In this document: positions 8,238 through 16,327 of the stretch, piece after piece
How the letters are laid out: each line of letters starts with the position of its first letter
How positions within the stretch are numbered: the stretch's first letter is position 1
NCBI GenBank assembly: GCA_023150475.1
Contig: JAKLKU010000024.1
Span: 1 to 39,614 of the forward strand
Length of the DNA stretch: 39,614 bases
From: Planctomycetota bacterium
GTDB lineage: Bacteria; Planctomycetota; UBA1135; GCA-002686595
Direction of reading: 5' to 3'
Program-made: the position numbers and the translations under genes
Notes under the pieces: generated by a model
Seen by the model: only the letters and a program-made list of their open reading frames with translations
Told to the model about the DNA's origin: nothing
The model's database searches: none

Positions 8238-10220
8238 TCAGCTCCCGGGGACGACGAGTTGGACGCAGTCGAGACCGAGCTCGGTCGCGGGCCCGTTCGG
8301 CGGCCCGAGCGCTTCGATGCGCACTCGCACCGACGGCGGCGCGAGCTCGAACACGCCGAGCGAGAGCGTGCGCGGCGTCCCAGCGTCGGTCGGCGCGAGC
8401 TCGAGGTGGCGCGCGGCGGGCACACCGCCGACCGCGAACGCGAACGCGCCACCGGTGGCTCGCGGCACGACGCGCAACGTCACTTCGCGTGCGCCTGGAG
8501 CCGCGACCGTGACGTCGAACTCGACGAACTTGCCGGGCGTGAGCCCACCGATCGCGGCCGCGGCGCGACCGGAGGCGCGACCGTCGCTCGGTTCCACGGC
8601 GACGACGACGCCGTCGGCTCGGGTCGCGATGCCGAGCGTCTCGCCTTCCTGGGCGTCCGCGAGCGCGAAGTCGCGCACGTCGAAGCGCGGCCAACCGGCG
8701 GACGCGAGCGCGTCCGGAGCCTGCGCTTCGGCGCGCGCGTCGCTCGCGAGGTAGTAGAAGGTCGTCGCCGCGACTTCGAGCTCGGTCGGTGCGTCGCAGG
8801 CGAGCTCGTGCTCGACGAGCAAGCCGAGGGTGAACGGCACGGCGTCGAGCGTCCGCTCGCGCACGAAGACCGTCCAGCCGGAGCCGTCGTCCGCGTCGCG
8901 GCGCGCGAAGCCCGCGCCGTCGGGCGTGCAGGCGCCGAAGAAGGCGTCGTAGCTCGGCACGAAGTAAGAAGGGAAGCCTTCGCCGTCGATCCAGAGCTTG
9001 ACGTCGGCGCGTGTCGCCGCGGCGCGCAACGGATTGCCCACCGAAAGGGTTTCGCCGACGAACTTGCCGCGGCCTTCGAGCGCCAGCACGCGCCAATCCC
9101 GCAGCGGCAGCGTCGGCGCGGCGGCGAGTGCGGACCATTGCGCGCCGAAGCGCAGCGTGCGTTCGTCGACGTCGAAGGCTTCGACCGTGACCTTGCAGCG
9201 CACGGCGACGCGCTCCTTGCCGGTCTGGCGCAGCGCGAGGCGCGCCGTCTCGCGGTAGGGCATCGGCCAGCGAGAGATCAGACGGTCGCTCGTGACGGAG
9301 CTCCGCGTGCGTTCGGCGTCGCCGGCCGCGGCGACGAAGAAATCGCCGACGGGGACCTCGACCGTCCGTGCGCCGTCGAACTCGAGCACGAGTACCGTCC
9401 GGCGCAACACGTCGTCGCGCGCGAGCCCCGCGCCGTGTTTGTTCTCGCCTCGGACGTCGAGGGGATCGAGCGCGAGCTCGATCTCGCGGATCACGTGGCC
9501 TCGCGGCGCGAACTCCGCCGGCAACGTCAGCTCGAGCTCGGCGATCGGCGCGCCGGGATTCGCGGGCGAGAGCAGCCCTTCGAAGCGACGCACGAGCGCG
9601 TCGGTCGCGACCGGCGTCGCGCTGGACTCCGCGAGCGGGGCCCCGAATTCGGCCGGCGCGAGCGTCGCGACGGCGGTCTCCGGCGCGTACTCGCGGGCGT
9701 CGAACGCGTACTCGAGCCCGTCGAGCACGTCGACGGTCAGCACGCAGCCGCGCGCGTAGGGGATCGGCTCGGTCAGTCGGCCGCATTTGGACGACTCGGC
9801 CGCGCGGAAGAACTCGTTCGCCGAGAGGTCGAGCGCCGGTGCGTTCGCGCCGTCGAAGTAGAGGCGCACCCGACCGGCGAGCGGCGTCGCGAAGCCGGCG
9901 ACCAGGGCGCCCGGCCCGCGCGCGTCGACGAGTACCCACTCGCGCCGGCCCTCGCGTTCGAGCACCCGCAGCGCGTGACCGCGGTCGTCGTCCGCGAACC
10001 AATTCGCGTCCCGCCGCACCGCGCGGCGGTCGAAGCTCGACCAGAGCCGCGTGCGGAACGCCGGTGCGTCGAGGCGGAGCACGGCGTCCCGATCCGCGAG
10101 CTCACGCGCGAGGCTCGCGCGGTCGACGCTCTGGCAAGGGACGGGCGGCGCGCCGAACGAGCTTGCGGCGGTCAAGGCGAGGACGATGACGCTCACGGGT
10201 TGCGGCCCATGTTTGCACAA
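8238..10220 (-). CDS. Exported GH172/DUF2961-like protein
   Basis: 660 residues. The fold markers of DUF2961 (now CAZy GH172: difructose-dianhydride and arabinofuranosidase enzymes) are present in order: SSFDRRAVRRDANWFADDD (62-80), VLVDARGPGALV (96-107), RLYFDGANAPAL (119-130), FDGARTVEVPVGDFF (281-295), WPMPYRETA and VKLWIDGEGFPSYF (407-420). In the active-site stretch the two Glu that I recall as catalytic are Asp here (D406 and D425). A beta-sandwich-like region of about 230 residues follows. The TTG at 10220 gives a signal peptide with a basic n-region (MCKHGPQP); a GTG at 10196 is the alternative. It is the first gene of an operon with the SGNH hydrolase and diverges from the molybdenum hydroxylase cluster. 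Confidence 0.75.
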   Translation of the reverse strand: MCKHGPQPVSVIVLALTAASSFGAPPVPCQSVDRASLARELADRDAVLRLDAPAFRTRLWSSFDRRAVRRDANWFADDDRGHALRVLEREGRREWVLVDARGPGALVAGFATPLAGRVRLYFDGANAPALDLSANEFFRAAESSKCGRLTEPIPYARGCVLTVDVLDGLEYAFDAREYAPETAVATLAPAEFGAPLAESSATPVATDALVRRFEGLLSPANPGAPIAELELTLPAEFAPRGHVIREIELALDPLDVRGENKHGAGLARDDVLRRTVLVLEFDGARTVEVPVGDFFVAAAGDAERTRSSVTSDRLISRWPMPYRETARLALRQTGKERVAVRCKVTVEAFDVDERTLRFGAQWSALAAAPTLPLRDWRVLALEGRGKFVGETLSVGNPLRAAATRADVKLWIDGEGFPSYFVPSYDAFFGACTPDGAGFARRDADDGSGWTVFVRERTLDAVPFTLGLLVEHELACDAPTELEVAATTFYYLASDARAEAQAPDALASAGWPRFDVRDFALADAQEGETLGIATRADGVVVAVEPSDGRASGRAAAAIGGLTPGKFVEFDVTVAAPGAREVTLRVVPRATGGAFAFAVGGVPAARHLELAPTDAGTPRTLSLGVFELAPPSVRVRIEALGPPNGPATELGLDCVQLVVPGS

Positions 10221-10257
10221 GGCCTACCGGTCGTCCACGCGCCGGTGTCCGCGTGCT

Positions 10258-10285
10258 TTGCGCTCGTCGATCGCGCACCTAGGAT
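10258..10285 (+). promoter_or_regulatory. Probable promoter of the molybdenum hydroxylase operon
   Basis: TTGCGC (10258-10263) and TAGGAT (10280-10285) are separated by 16 nt. The ATG at 10333 follows a 47-nt leader that has only a weak Shine-Dalgarno-like AAAGG. Sequence match only. Confidence 0.4.
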
Positions 10286-10332
10286 GGCGCCGCGCGCGCA
10301 GGAAAGTTCTGCGCGGAGCGAAAGGCACCTCC

Positions 10333-10971
10333 ATGGAGAACAAGTCGCACGGCGGCGTCGATCTTTCGCGCCGCGGCTTCCTGAAGTCGGCGGGCGGCCT
10401 CGCCGCGGGCGGAGCGCTCGGGCAAGGCGCGACTGCCGCGGCGAGCGCCGGGCTCCTCGGCGACGGCGTCGAGCGCGCGAGCGGCGAAGTCGAGATCGAG
10501 CTCACGCTGAACGGCACGAAGCGCAAAGTGAAAGTCGAGCCGCGCACGACGTTGCTCTCGGTCCTGCGCCACCGCGTCGAACCCGCGCTCACCGGCACGA
10601 AGGAAGTCTGCGACATGGGTTCGTGCGGCGCGTGCACGGTGCACGTCGACTCGAAGCCCGCGTACGCGTGCCTGTTGCTCGCGATCGACTGCCAAGGCAA
10701 GGCGATCACGACGATCGAAGGGCTCGCGCAGGGCGACACGTTGCACCCGGTGCAGCAAGCGTTCTGCGAGCACGACGCGTTGATGTGCGGCTTCTGCACC
10801 CCCGGTTTCGTGATGGCGCTCTCCGCGTGCCTCGACGCGAAACCGAACGCGACGCTCGACGAGCTCAAGGAAGCCTGCGCCGGCAACGTGTGCCGCTGCG
10901 GCACGTACCCGCACGTGTTCCAAGCGGCGGTCGCGGCGCAGCGCGCGAAGCAAGCAGGAGGCGCACGATGA
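10333..10971 (+). CDS. Tat-exported [2Fe-2S] subunit of a xanthine dehydrogenase-family molybdenum hydroxylase
   Basis: 212 residues. A twin-arginine signal (LSRRGFLK at residues 11-18, then a hydrophobic Ala/Gly stretch) targets the folded complex to the periplasm. The plant-type ferredoxin cluster uses C93, C98, C101 and C113; the second cluster domain has C152 and C155 (MCGFCTPG) and C187 and C189 (GNVCRCGTY). All eight ligands are present. It carries electrons between the molybdenum site and FAD. Its stop overlaps the start of the next subunit as ATGA. The arrangement resembles the periplasmic PaoABC/YagTSR aldehyde oxidoreductase. The true substrate is unknown. The frame is open upstream, but the Tat signal fixes the ATG at 10333. 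Confidence 0.93.
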   Translation: MENKSHGGVDLSRRGFLKSAGGLAAGGALGQGATAAASAGLLGDGVERASGEVEIELTLNGTKRKVKVEPRTTLLSVLRHRVEPALTGTKEVCDMGSCGACTVHVDSKPAYACLLLAIDCQGKAITTIEGLAQGDTLHPVQQAFCEHDALMCGFCTPGFVMALSACLDAKPNATLDELKEACAGNVCRCGTYPHVFQAAVAAQRAKQAGGAR

Positions 10972-13208
10972 GCTCGAAGCTTCCGGCGAGCCCGCTCGAA
11001 CCGCGCGCGCAGGACGGCGCGCCGAAGAAGAAGAAAATCCTCGTGCCGAAGGTCGAGAACGGTCACGAGACGATGGTCGAGATCGAAGTCGACGACGTCG
11101 CCGGACCGGAGTGGGGGCCGCGCGAGAAGCTGCGGCTCCTGAACCACGAGTTCGTGCGCGTCGACGCGGTCGACAAAGTCACTGGCCGGGCGCGGTACAC
11201 GCACGACGTGCGGCTCGCCGGCATGCTCTACGCGAAGTTCGTCGCGTGTCCGTTGCCGCACGCGGAGGTCAGAGTCGACCTCTCGGCGGCGAAACAAGTG
11301 CCCGGCGTCGTCGAAGCGCGGGTCGTGCGCGACGGCGAGATCCGTTTCGTCGGTCAACCGGTCGCGGTGGTCGCCGCGAAGACCCGCGAAGCGGCCGAAG
11401 ACGGCGCGCGCGCGATCAAGCTCGACCTCAAGCCGTTGCCGTTCGCCGTGACGCGCGAGCAGTCGCTCGCCGCGAACGCGCCCGAAGTCAATCGACGCGG
11501 CAACGCGTCGAAGCCCGACGAGCGCGGCGACGCGGCGGAAGTCACGGCGGCGTTCGCACGCTGTGCCGCGGCGATCGAAGCGACGTATTCGGTGCCGGTG
11601 CAGCACCACGCGTGCCTCGAGACGCACGGCGCGGTCGTCGACGTGCCGTCGAACGATGCGGCGACGGTGTACCACTCGACGCAAGCGACGTTCGCGAGCG
11701 CCGGCGAGTTCAAGGGCCCGCTCAAGGTGAGCGACGTCGAAGTGATCAACGAGCACATGGGCGGCGGTTTCGGTTCGAAGTTCGAAGCCGGCGTCGAAGG
11801 CCGCGTCGCGAGCGAGCTCGCGCGCGACTTGAAGGTCCCGATCCACTTGATGCTGTCGCGCAAGGACGAGTTCCTCGCCGCCGGCAACCGTTCCGGCTGC
11901 ACCGCGACGGTCAAACTCGGCGGCACGCAGGACGGCAAACTCGTCGCGCTCTCCGCGTCGGTCGATCGTTTCGGCGGGCTCGGCGGCGGTTCGCACGCCG
12001 GGTTGCCCTACATCTACTCGGTCGAGACGTCGCACCGCTCGATGCGCTCGGTCTACACGCACCTCGACGGCAACCGCGCGATGCGCGCGCCGGGCCATCC
12101 GCAAGCGTCGTTCGCGATGGAGTCGGCGCTCGACGAACTCGCGTACGCGCTCGGCGTCGACTTGGTCGAGATCCGCAAGCGCAACGTCGGCGACGTGCAC
12201 GCGAAGCAGCTCGAGCGCGCCGCGCGCGAGATCGGCTGGGCGGAGCACCCGCACAAGTCGAAGCCCGACCTCTCCGACGCCGTCGTCAAGGTCGGCATCG
12301 GCTTCGGCCTCTCGCAGTGGGGCGGCGGCGGGCACCCGGAATGCCGCGTCACGGTCGACATCGCGCCCGATGGCGGCGTGCGTGCGACGGTCGGCAGCCA
12401 AGACCTCGGCACCGGCGTGCGCACGTACGTGGCGGCGATCGTGGCCGAAGAGCTCGGTTTGCCGCTCGGCGGCGTCACCGCGCGCATCGGCAGGACGAGC
12501 TACGGTCCCGCGAACGCCTCCGGCGGCTCGGTGACGACCGCGTCGCTCGCGCCGGCGGTCAAACACGCGGCGTTCAACGCGAAACGGAGCTTGCTCGAAG
12601 CGCTCGCGAAGACGCTCGCGAGCGCGCCGGACGAACTCGTGCTCGACACGCAAGGCGTGTACGACGCGCGCTCGAAACGCAGGCTCTCGTGGAAGGACGC
12701 GTGCGCGACCTTGCCGCCCGCCGGTATCTCCGCGGTCGGCGAGTGGCAAGCCAACCTCGCGTCGAACGGCGTGCACGGCGCGCAAGCGGCGAAGGTGCGC
12801 GTCGACACGCGCACCGGCGAGATCCAAGTCGTCAAGATGGTCTGCGTCCAGGACTGTGGACTGCCCTTGAACCGCACCGGCGTCCGCAGCCAGATCTTCG
12901 GCGGCATGATCCAGGCGCTGAGCTACGCGCTGTTCGAGGAACGCGTGATCGAGCCCGACCTCGGGCTCGCGCTCAACGCGAACTTCGAGGACTACAAACT
13001 CGCGGCGTCGCGCGAGATCCCGGAAATGGTGGCGATCCTCGACGACGACGACACGCGCGGGGTGATCGGCATGGCGGAAGCCACGATCGTCCCGGGTCAT
13101 TCCGCGATCGCCAACGCGATCCACAACGCGTGCGGCGTGCGCCTGCGTTCGATGCCGTTGACGTGCGACAAGCTCCTGCTCGGCCTCGCGGCCCTCAAGA
13201 AAGGCTAG
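10968..13208 (+). CDS. Molybdopterin-binding catalytic subunit, xanthine dehydrogenase/aldehyde oxidase family
   Basis: 746 residues. It catalyses hydroxylation of aldehydes or heterocycles with water-derived oxygen. Markers are the start domain VTGRARYTHDVRLAGMLYAK, the molybdopterin motif MGGGFGSKFEAG, the loop RAMRAPGHPQASFAMESALD, QDLGTGVRTYVAA, and the C-terminal GMAEATIVPGHSAIANAI with the catalytic Glu retained at about residue 704. A Lys-rich, charged N-terminal extension (about residues 1-45) has no signal peptide, which is expected if the subunit is exported through Tat together with the Fe-S subunit. It overlaps the preceding gene by 4 nt and is followed 7 nt later by the FAD subunit. 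The frame is open for nearly 3 kb further upstream, but those residues are antisense shadow. Confidence 0.95.
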   Translation: MSSKLPASPLEPRAQDGAPKKKKILVPKVENGHETMVEIEVDDVAGPEWGPREKLRLLNHEFVRVDAVDKVTGRARYTHDVRLAGMLYAKFVACPLPHAEVRVDLSAAKQVPGVVEARVVRDGEIRFVGQPVAVVAAKTREAAEDGARAIKLDLKPLPFAVTREQSLAANAPEVNRRGNASKPDERGDAAEVTAAFARCAAAIEATYSVPVQHHACLETHGAVVDVPSNDAATVYHSTQATFASAGEFKGPLKVSDVEVINEHMGGGFGSKFEAGVEGRVASELARDLKVPIHLMLSRKDEFLAAGNRSGCTATVKLGGTQDGKLVALSASVDRFGGLGGGSHAGLPYIYSVETSHRSMRSVYTHLDGNRAMRAPGHPQASFAMESALDELAYALGVDLVEIRKRNVGDVHAKQLERAAREIGWAEHPHKSKPDLSDAVVKVGIGFGLSQWGGGGHPECRVTVDIAPDGGVRATVGSQDLGTGVRTYVAAIVAEELGLPLGGVTARIGRTSYGPANASGGSVTTASLAPAVKHAAFNAKRSLLEALAKTLASAPDELVLDTQGVYDARSKRRLSWKDACATLPPAGISAVGEWQANLASNGVHGAQAAKVRVDTRTGEIQVVKMVCVQDCGLPLNRTGVRSQIFGGMIQALSYALFEERVIEPDLGLALNANFEDYKLAASREIPEMVAILDDDDTRGVIGMAEATIVPGHSAIANAIHNACGVRLRSMPLTCDKLLLGLAALKKG

Positions 13209-13215
13209 TGTCCCG

Positions 13216-14226
13216 ATGAAGGCCTTCGAATTCGCTTCGCCCGTCACGCTCGACCAAGCGCTCGCCGAGTTGCCGAACGACGTCGCGAAACGCGACTCGG
13301 TCAAACTCTTCGCCGGTGGCCAGGACCTCCTGACCGAGATGAAGGAGCACTTGGTCGAGCCGACGAAGCTCGTCAACCTGAAGCGCGTGCCGGGGCTCGA
13401 CCGGATCGAGCTCGCGCCCGACGGCACGCTCGTCATCGGTTGCCTCGCGACGCTCGGCGCGCTCGCCGAGCACGCCGAGACGAAGAATTTCTTCACGTGC
13501 GTCGCCGAAGCCGCGCGTTCGGTCGGCAGCGCGCAGATCCGCAGCCAAGGCACCGTCGGCGGCAACCTGAACCAACGCCCGCGTTGTTGGTACTACCGCA
13601 ACGAGCACGCGCCGTGCTTGAAGAAGGGCGGCACCGAGTGCTTCGCGTACTCCGGCCTCAACAAGTACAACGCGATCCTCGGCGGCGGACCGTCGTACAT
13701 CGTGCATCCGAGCGACCTCGCGACCGCGCTCGTCGCGCTCGACGCCCAAGTGACGCTCCGCAGCGCGAAGGGCGAACGGACGATGGCGCTCGAGAAGTTC
13801 TACTCGCTGCCGTCGGAGGGCGACGTCACGCGCGAGACGGTGCTCGAGCCGGCGGAGATCCTGACGCACGTGCGCGTGCCGGCGAAGTCCGGTTGGCAGA
13901 GCACGTACCTCAAGTTCAAGGAGCGCGGTTCCTACGACTTCGCGCTCGCGGCGGTCGCCGTCGCGGTGAAGTCGGACGGCGCGCCGCGGACGATCCGCGA
14001 CGCGCGGCTCGTGCTCGGCGGCGTCGCGCCGAAGCCGTGGAACGTCCCGAAGGCGGCCGCGGCCCTGGTCGGCGTCGCGCTCGGCAGCGCCGAGGGCGCC
14101 GCGAGCTCGAAACGTGCGGGCGAACTCGCCGTCGTCGGCGCCGAACCGCTCGCGCACAATGCGTACAAGGTGCCGCTCGTCCAAGGTCTGATCGTCAAGG
14201 CGATCGAAGCGCTCGCCGCGCGCTGA
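13216..14226 (+). CDS. FAD-binding subunit of the molybdenum hydroxylase
   Basis: 336 residues, with the FAD PCMH-type domain: GGQDLLTEMK near the start and AQIRSQGTVGGNLNQ at 106-120. Then comes the YagS/PaoB-type cluster insertion with C124, C134 and C142. In related subunits as I recall them a fourth Cys appears in a GGGP-C-x-x-V-H-P-S-D segment; here that position is Ser160 (GGGPSYIVHPSD). The CO dehydrogenase flavoprotein C-terminal domain follows. It would take electrons from the Fe-S subunit and pass them to a periplasmic acceptor. It starts 7 nt after the molybdopterin subunit and is followed 8 nt later by a small Cys-rich gene, giving a small-large-FAD-Cys order. Confidence 0.92.
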   Translation: MKAFEFASPVTLDQALAELPNDVAKRDSVKLFAGGQDLLTEMKEHLVEPTKLVNLKRVPGLDRIELAPDGTLVIGCLATLGALAEHAETKNFFTCVAEAARSVGSAQIRSQGTVGGNLNQRPRCWYYRNEHAPCLKKGGTECFAYSGLNKYNAILGGGPSYIVHPSDLATALVALDAQVTLRSAKGERTMALEKFYSLPSEGDVTRETVLEPAEILTHVRVPAKSGWQSTYLKFKERGSYDFALAAVAVAVKSDGAPRTIRDARLVLGGVAPKPWNVPKAAAALVGVALGSAEGAASSKRAGELAVVGAEPLAHNAYKVPLVQGLIVKAIEALAAR

Positions 14227-14234
14227 GGTGCGAC

Positions 14235-14495
14235 ATGGAAGAAATCGGATCCGCTCGCGAAGGGCTGTCGGCGCTCGAGAGTCCGTTCTGCAAGCACTTG
14301 CGCTCGAAGAAGTGGTACTTCCGCACCGGGCCGCCGCGGGTCGCGCGAGACTTGCTCGACGCGTCGAACCACACGTGGTGCGGCAAGACGTGCGAAGCGC
14401 TCGGCGTCGACGGTGACGTCGCCGACACCGAGGGCTGCGTGCGCGGCCGCGGCTGTTTCGAACCGTACTTCGAGGGCCCCGGTCCGAGCGCCTAG
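14235..14495 (+). CDS. Small five-cysteine protein at the end of the molybdenum hydroxylase operon
   Basis: 86 residues, no signal peptide or membrane segment. Five Cys (C19, C49, C53, C68, C74) and H21 and H46 are clustered around WCGKTC and CVRGRGCF. The motif S-K-K-x-Y-F-R and the phrase DASNHTWC look like a conserved family I have seen as a 'hypothetical' protein, but I cannot name it. It starts 8 nt after the FAD subunit stop, so it is almost certainly in the same operon. Possible roles are a redox or electron-transfer partner, a metal or Fe-S carrier, or a maturation factor for the complex. Translation is supported by the operon position and Cys pattern, not by homology. Confidence 0.6.
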   Translation: MEEIGSAREGLSALESPFCKHLRSKKWYFRTGPPRVARDLLDASNHTWCGKTCEALGVDGDVADTEGCVRGRGCFEPYFEGPGPSA

Positions 14496-14536
14496 GCTCG
14501 CGCCGCGTGGGTCCGTTCGTTTCGCCGGCGGCGCGG

Positions 14537-14542
14537 TAGCAT
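14537..14542 (+). promoter_or_regulatory. -10-like hexamer of the 14592 gene
   Basis: TAGCAT lies about 50 nt before the ATG at 14592, which has a good Shine-Dalgarno site (GAGGAG). This is a leadered contrast to the leaderless genes in the window. No clear -35. Confidence 0.3.
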
Positions 14543-14591
14543 CGTGTCGTCCCGTTCCCCCTGTTCTCCCTCCGCGTTCCGAGGAGCTGCC

Positions 14592-15362
14592 ATGCTTCGT
14601 TCCACGATCGCTGTCGTCGTCGCGTGCGCCACCGGTTTCGGTGCGTGGCAAGAGCTGCGTCCGTGTCACGCTGCGGACCTCTGCGTGACCGAGGCCGCAC
14701 GCGTCGCCGTCGCGGGCCGTTACGTCGAGGCGCGCACGGCGAGCGTCTTCGCCGGTGCCTGCCACTACAACGGCGAGCTCGTCACCGCGGGCCGCGAAGC
14801 GCTGCTCGCGTGGCGTTTCGAAAGCGGCGTCGAAGCCGGCGTCGAACTCGCGGGCCTCGTCGCGGTCGGCTTGGTGCGCGCGAACGAGAACTTGAAGCTC
14901 ACGACGCAGCGCGAAAGCGTGCTCTACGTGCCGCGCGGGCTCGAACGCGGGCGGCGCGACGCGTTGGTCGCCGCCGTGACCCGAAGCGCGGACGCCGCGT
15001 TGGGCGACGTGCTCGACGTGCGCGAGCTCGACGTCGCCGTCGAGTTCTCGGGCGACGCCTACTCGGTGCGCGTCGGCGACGACCTCGAGCTCACGGGCTC
15101 GCTCGACGCCGACCGCGCGTGTTGTCGCATGCCGCAGAACGTCTGGTACGAGCCGTTGGTCGCGCTCGAGCGGCCGCTCGTCGGCAAGAGCGACGTCTTC
15201 CGCGTGCATGAACCGCGGCTCCACACGCGCTTCTCGCGCCACGACGCGAACGACGCGTTCGTCGGCAGCTTCGGCGAACGTGCCGAGCCGGCGAGGGACG
15301 CTTCGACGCTCGTCGCGACGCCTGTCGCGGCGCCCGTCGCGGCGCTCGTCGCGGCGCAGTGA
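14592..15362 (+). CDS. Secreted protein, possibly DUF1326-like
   Basis: 256 residues with an N-terminal hydrophobic signal (MLRSTIAVVVACATGFGA). The Shine-Dalgarno GAGGAG precedes the ATG. The centre (about 40-190) has Cys-containing segments FAGACHYNGE and ADRACCRMPQN. The pattern 'F-x-G-x-C-H-Y-N-G-E then G-R-E-A-L-x-A-W-x-x-E/S-G' with a following G-V-x-L-x-G-L suggests a DUF1326 relative, tentatively. The last 18 residues are an LVAT/PVAA/PVAA/LVAA tail made by a 12-nt tandem repeat, probably slippage-prone and not part of a fold. Function unknown. The convergent thiD gene ends 10 nt downstream. Confidence 0.55.
   Translation: MLRSTIAVVVACATGFGAWQELRPCHAADLCVTEAARVAVAGRYVEARTASVFAGACHYNGELVTAGREALLAWRFESGVEAGVELAGLVAVGLVRANENLKLTTQRESVLYVPRGLERGRRDALVAAVTRSADAALGDVLDVRELDVAVEFSGDAYSVRVGDDLELTGSLDADRACCRMPQNVWYEPLVALERPLVGKSDVFRVHEPRLHTRFSRHDANDAFVGSFGERAEPARDASTLVATPVAAPVAALVAAQ
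15309..15356 (+). repeat. 12-bp tandem repeat at the 3' end of the secreted protein gene
   Basis: Four in-frame 12-bp units at 15309, 15321, 15333 and 15345, all closely related to CCCGTCGCGGCG, code for LVAT, PVAA, PVAA and LVAA. Only CAG and the TGA stop follow. Changes in copy number would keep the frame and only alter tail length. Confidence 0.8.
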
Positions 15363-15372
15363 CGACGCGAGG

Positions 15373-16206
15373 CTAGAGCTTCGCCGCGTCCGCGGGCCAG
15401 AGAGCGTGGAAGTGGTGCACGGGCCCGTGCCCGTGGCCGATCCGCCATTCGCGCGCGCCCTGGATCGCCGCGGTCAGCCAGTCCTTCGCCAGAGCGACGG
15501 CACGTTCGAGCGGCGCGCCGCGCGCGAGCTGCGCCGCGATTGCCGACGAGAACGTGCAGCCGGTGCCGTGCGTGTTCTCGGTCGGGATCCGCGGCGCGGG
15601 GAGGCGCATCCACGCCTTGCCGTCGTGGAACACGTCCTCGCTGAAACGCCCGCCGGCGTGGCCGCCTTTCAGCACGACGGCGCGCGCGCCGAGCTTCACG
15701 AGCTCGCGGCACGCCCACTCGGGCTGCGCGTGCACCTCGATCTCCGGCACGCCGAGCAGCACCGCCGCTTCGGGCAGGTTCGGCGTCACCACGGTCGCGA
15801 GCGGCACGAGCGCTTGCTTCAACGCCGCGATCGCGTCGGGTTGGAGCAGCTTCGCTCCGGATTTCGCCACCATCACCGGATCGAGCACGACGTTCTTCGC
15901 GTCGTGGCGCGCGAGTCTTGCCGCGACGCATTCGATCACTGCGGCGCGTGAGAGCATGCCGATCTTGACTGCGTCGACGCGCAGGTCCCCGAACACGCTG
16001 TCGAGTTCCTGTCCGACGAATTCGACCGGCGGATCGTGGATCGCCTGCACGCCGGTCGTGTTCTGCGCGGTCAACGCGGTGATCACGCTCGCGCCGTAGA
16101 CGCCGAGCGCGCCGAAGGTCTTGAGATCGGCTTGGATCCCTGCGCCGCCGGAACTGTCGGAGCCGGCGATCGTGAGAGCGGTGGGCACGTGGACGGGCTG
16201 CGGCAT
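15373..16206 (-). CDS. thiD: Hydroxymethylpyrimidine/phosphomethylpyrimidine kinase
   Basis: 277 residues, the usual ThiD length. The enzyme phosphorylates 4-amino-5-hydroxymethyl-2-methylpyrimidine and its monophosphate in thiamine biosynthesis. The start is diagnostic: TALTIAGSDSSGGAGIQADL, then TALTAQNTTGV. Further on are VLDPVMVAKSGAKLL, VTPNLPEAAVL, VVLKGGH, and NTHGTGCTFSSAIAA with the anion hole and catalytic Asp-equivalent region of the ribokinase fold. The ATG at 16206 is right for the family; TATCCT ends only 6 nt upstream of it. No other thiamine gene is in the window, and the aldo/keto reductase diverges from it. Confidence 0.95.
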   Translation of the reverse strand: MPQPVHVPTALTIAGSDSSGGAGIQADLKTFGALGVYGASVITALTAQNTTGVQAIHDPPVEFVGQELDSVFGDLRVDAVKIGMLSRAAVIECVAARLARHDAKNVVLDPVMVAKSGAKLLQPDAIAALKQALVPLATVVTPNLPEAAVLLGVPEIEVHAQPEWACRELVKLGARAVVLKGGHAGGRFSEDVFHDGKAWMRLPAPRIPTENTHGTGCTFSSAIAAQLARGAPLERAVALAKDWLTAAIQGAREWRIGHGHGPVHHFHALWPADAAKL

Positions 16207-16212
16207 GCGCGG

Positions 16213-16218
16213 AGGATA
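16213..16218 (-). promoter_or_regulatory. -10-like hexamer directly before thiD
   Basis: On the minus strand TATCCT is followed by 6 nt (CCGCGC) and then the thiD ATG. No Shine-Dalgarno and no TPP-riboswitch-like sequence is visible upstream. The mRNA would start at or near the ATG. Confidence 0.4.
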
Positions 16219-16327
16219 GGGCTCGCGCTCGCGCGACGCCATGCGCGCTTCGGCGGCGCGGGTGCTTGCGGGCCCGCGAGTCCGGCGCGATGCTCGCGAG
16301 CCCACGCTCGAGCGCGCGGAGCCAACC

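Noticed and set aside
8094..10967. Nearly 1 kb-codon upstream extension of the molybdopterin subunit frame
   Set aside because: The residues are antisense to the GH172-like gene and lack any domain; the ATG at 10968 overlaps the Fe-S subunit stop as expected for the operon.
10224..13565. 1113-codon open frame on the minus strand across the molybdenum hydroxylase genes
   Set aside because: Arg/Val/Glu-rich shadow of GC-biased third codon positions; the plus-strand genes show clear family motifs.
15363..15372. A terminator between the secreted protein and thiD
   Set aside because: Only about 10 nt separate the convergent genes and no stem could be drawn.
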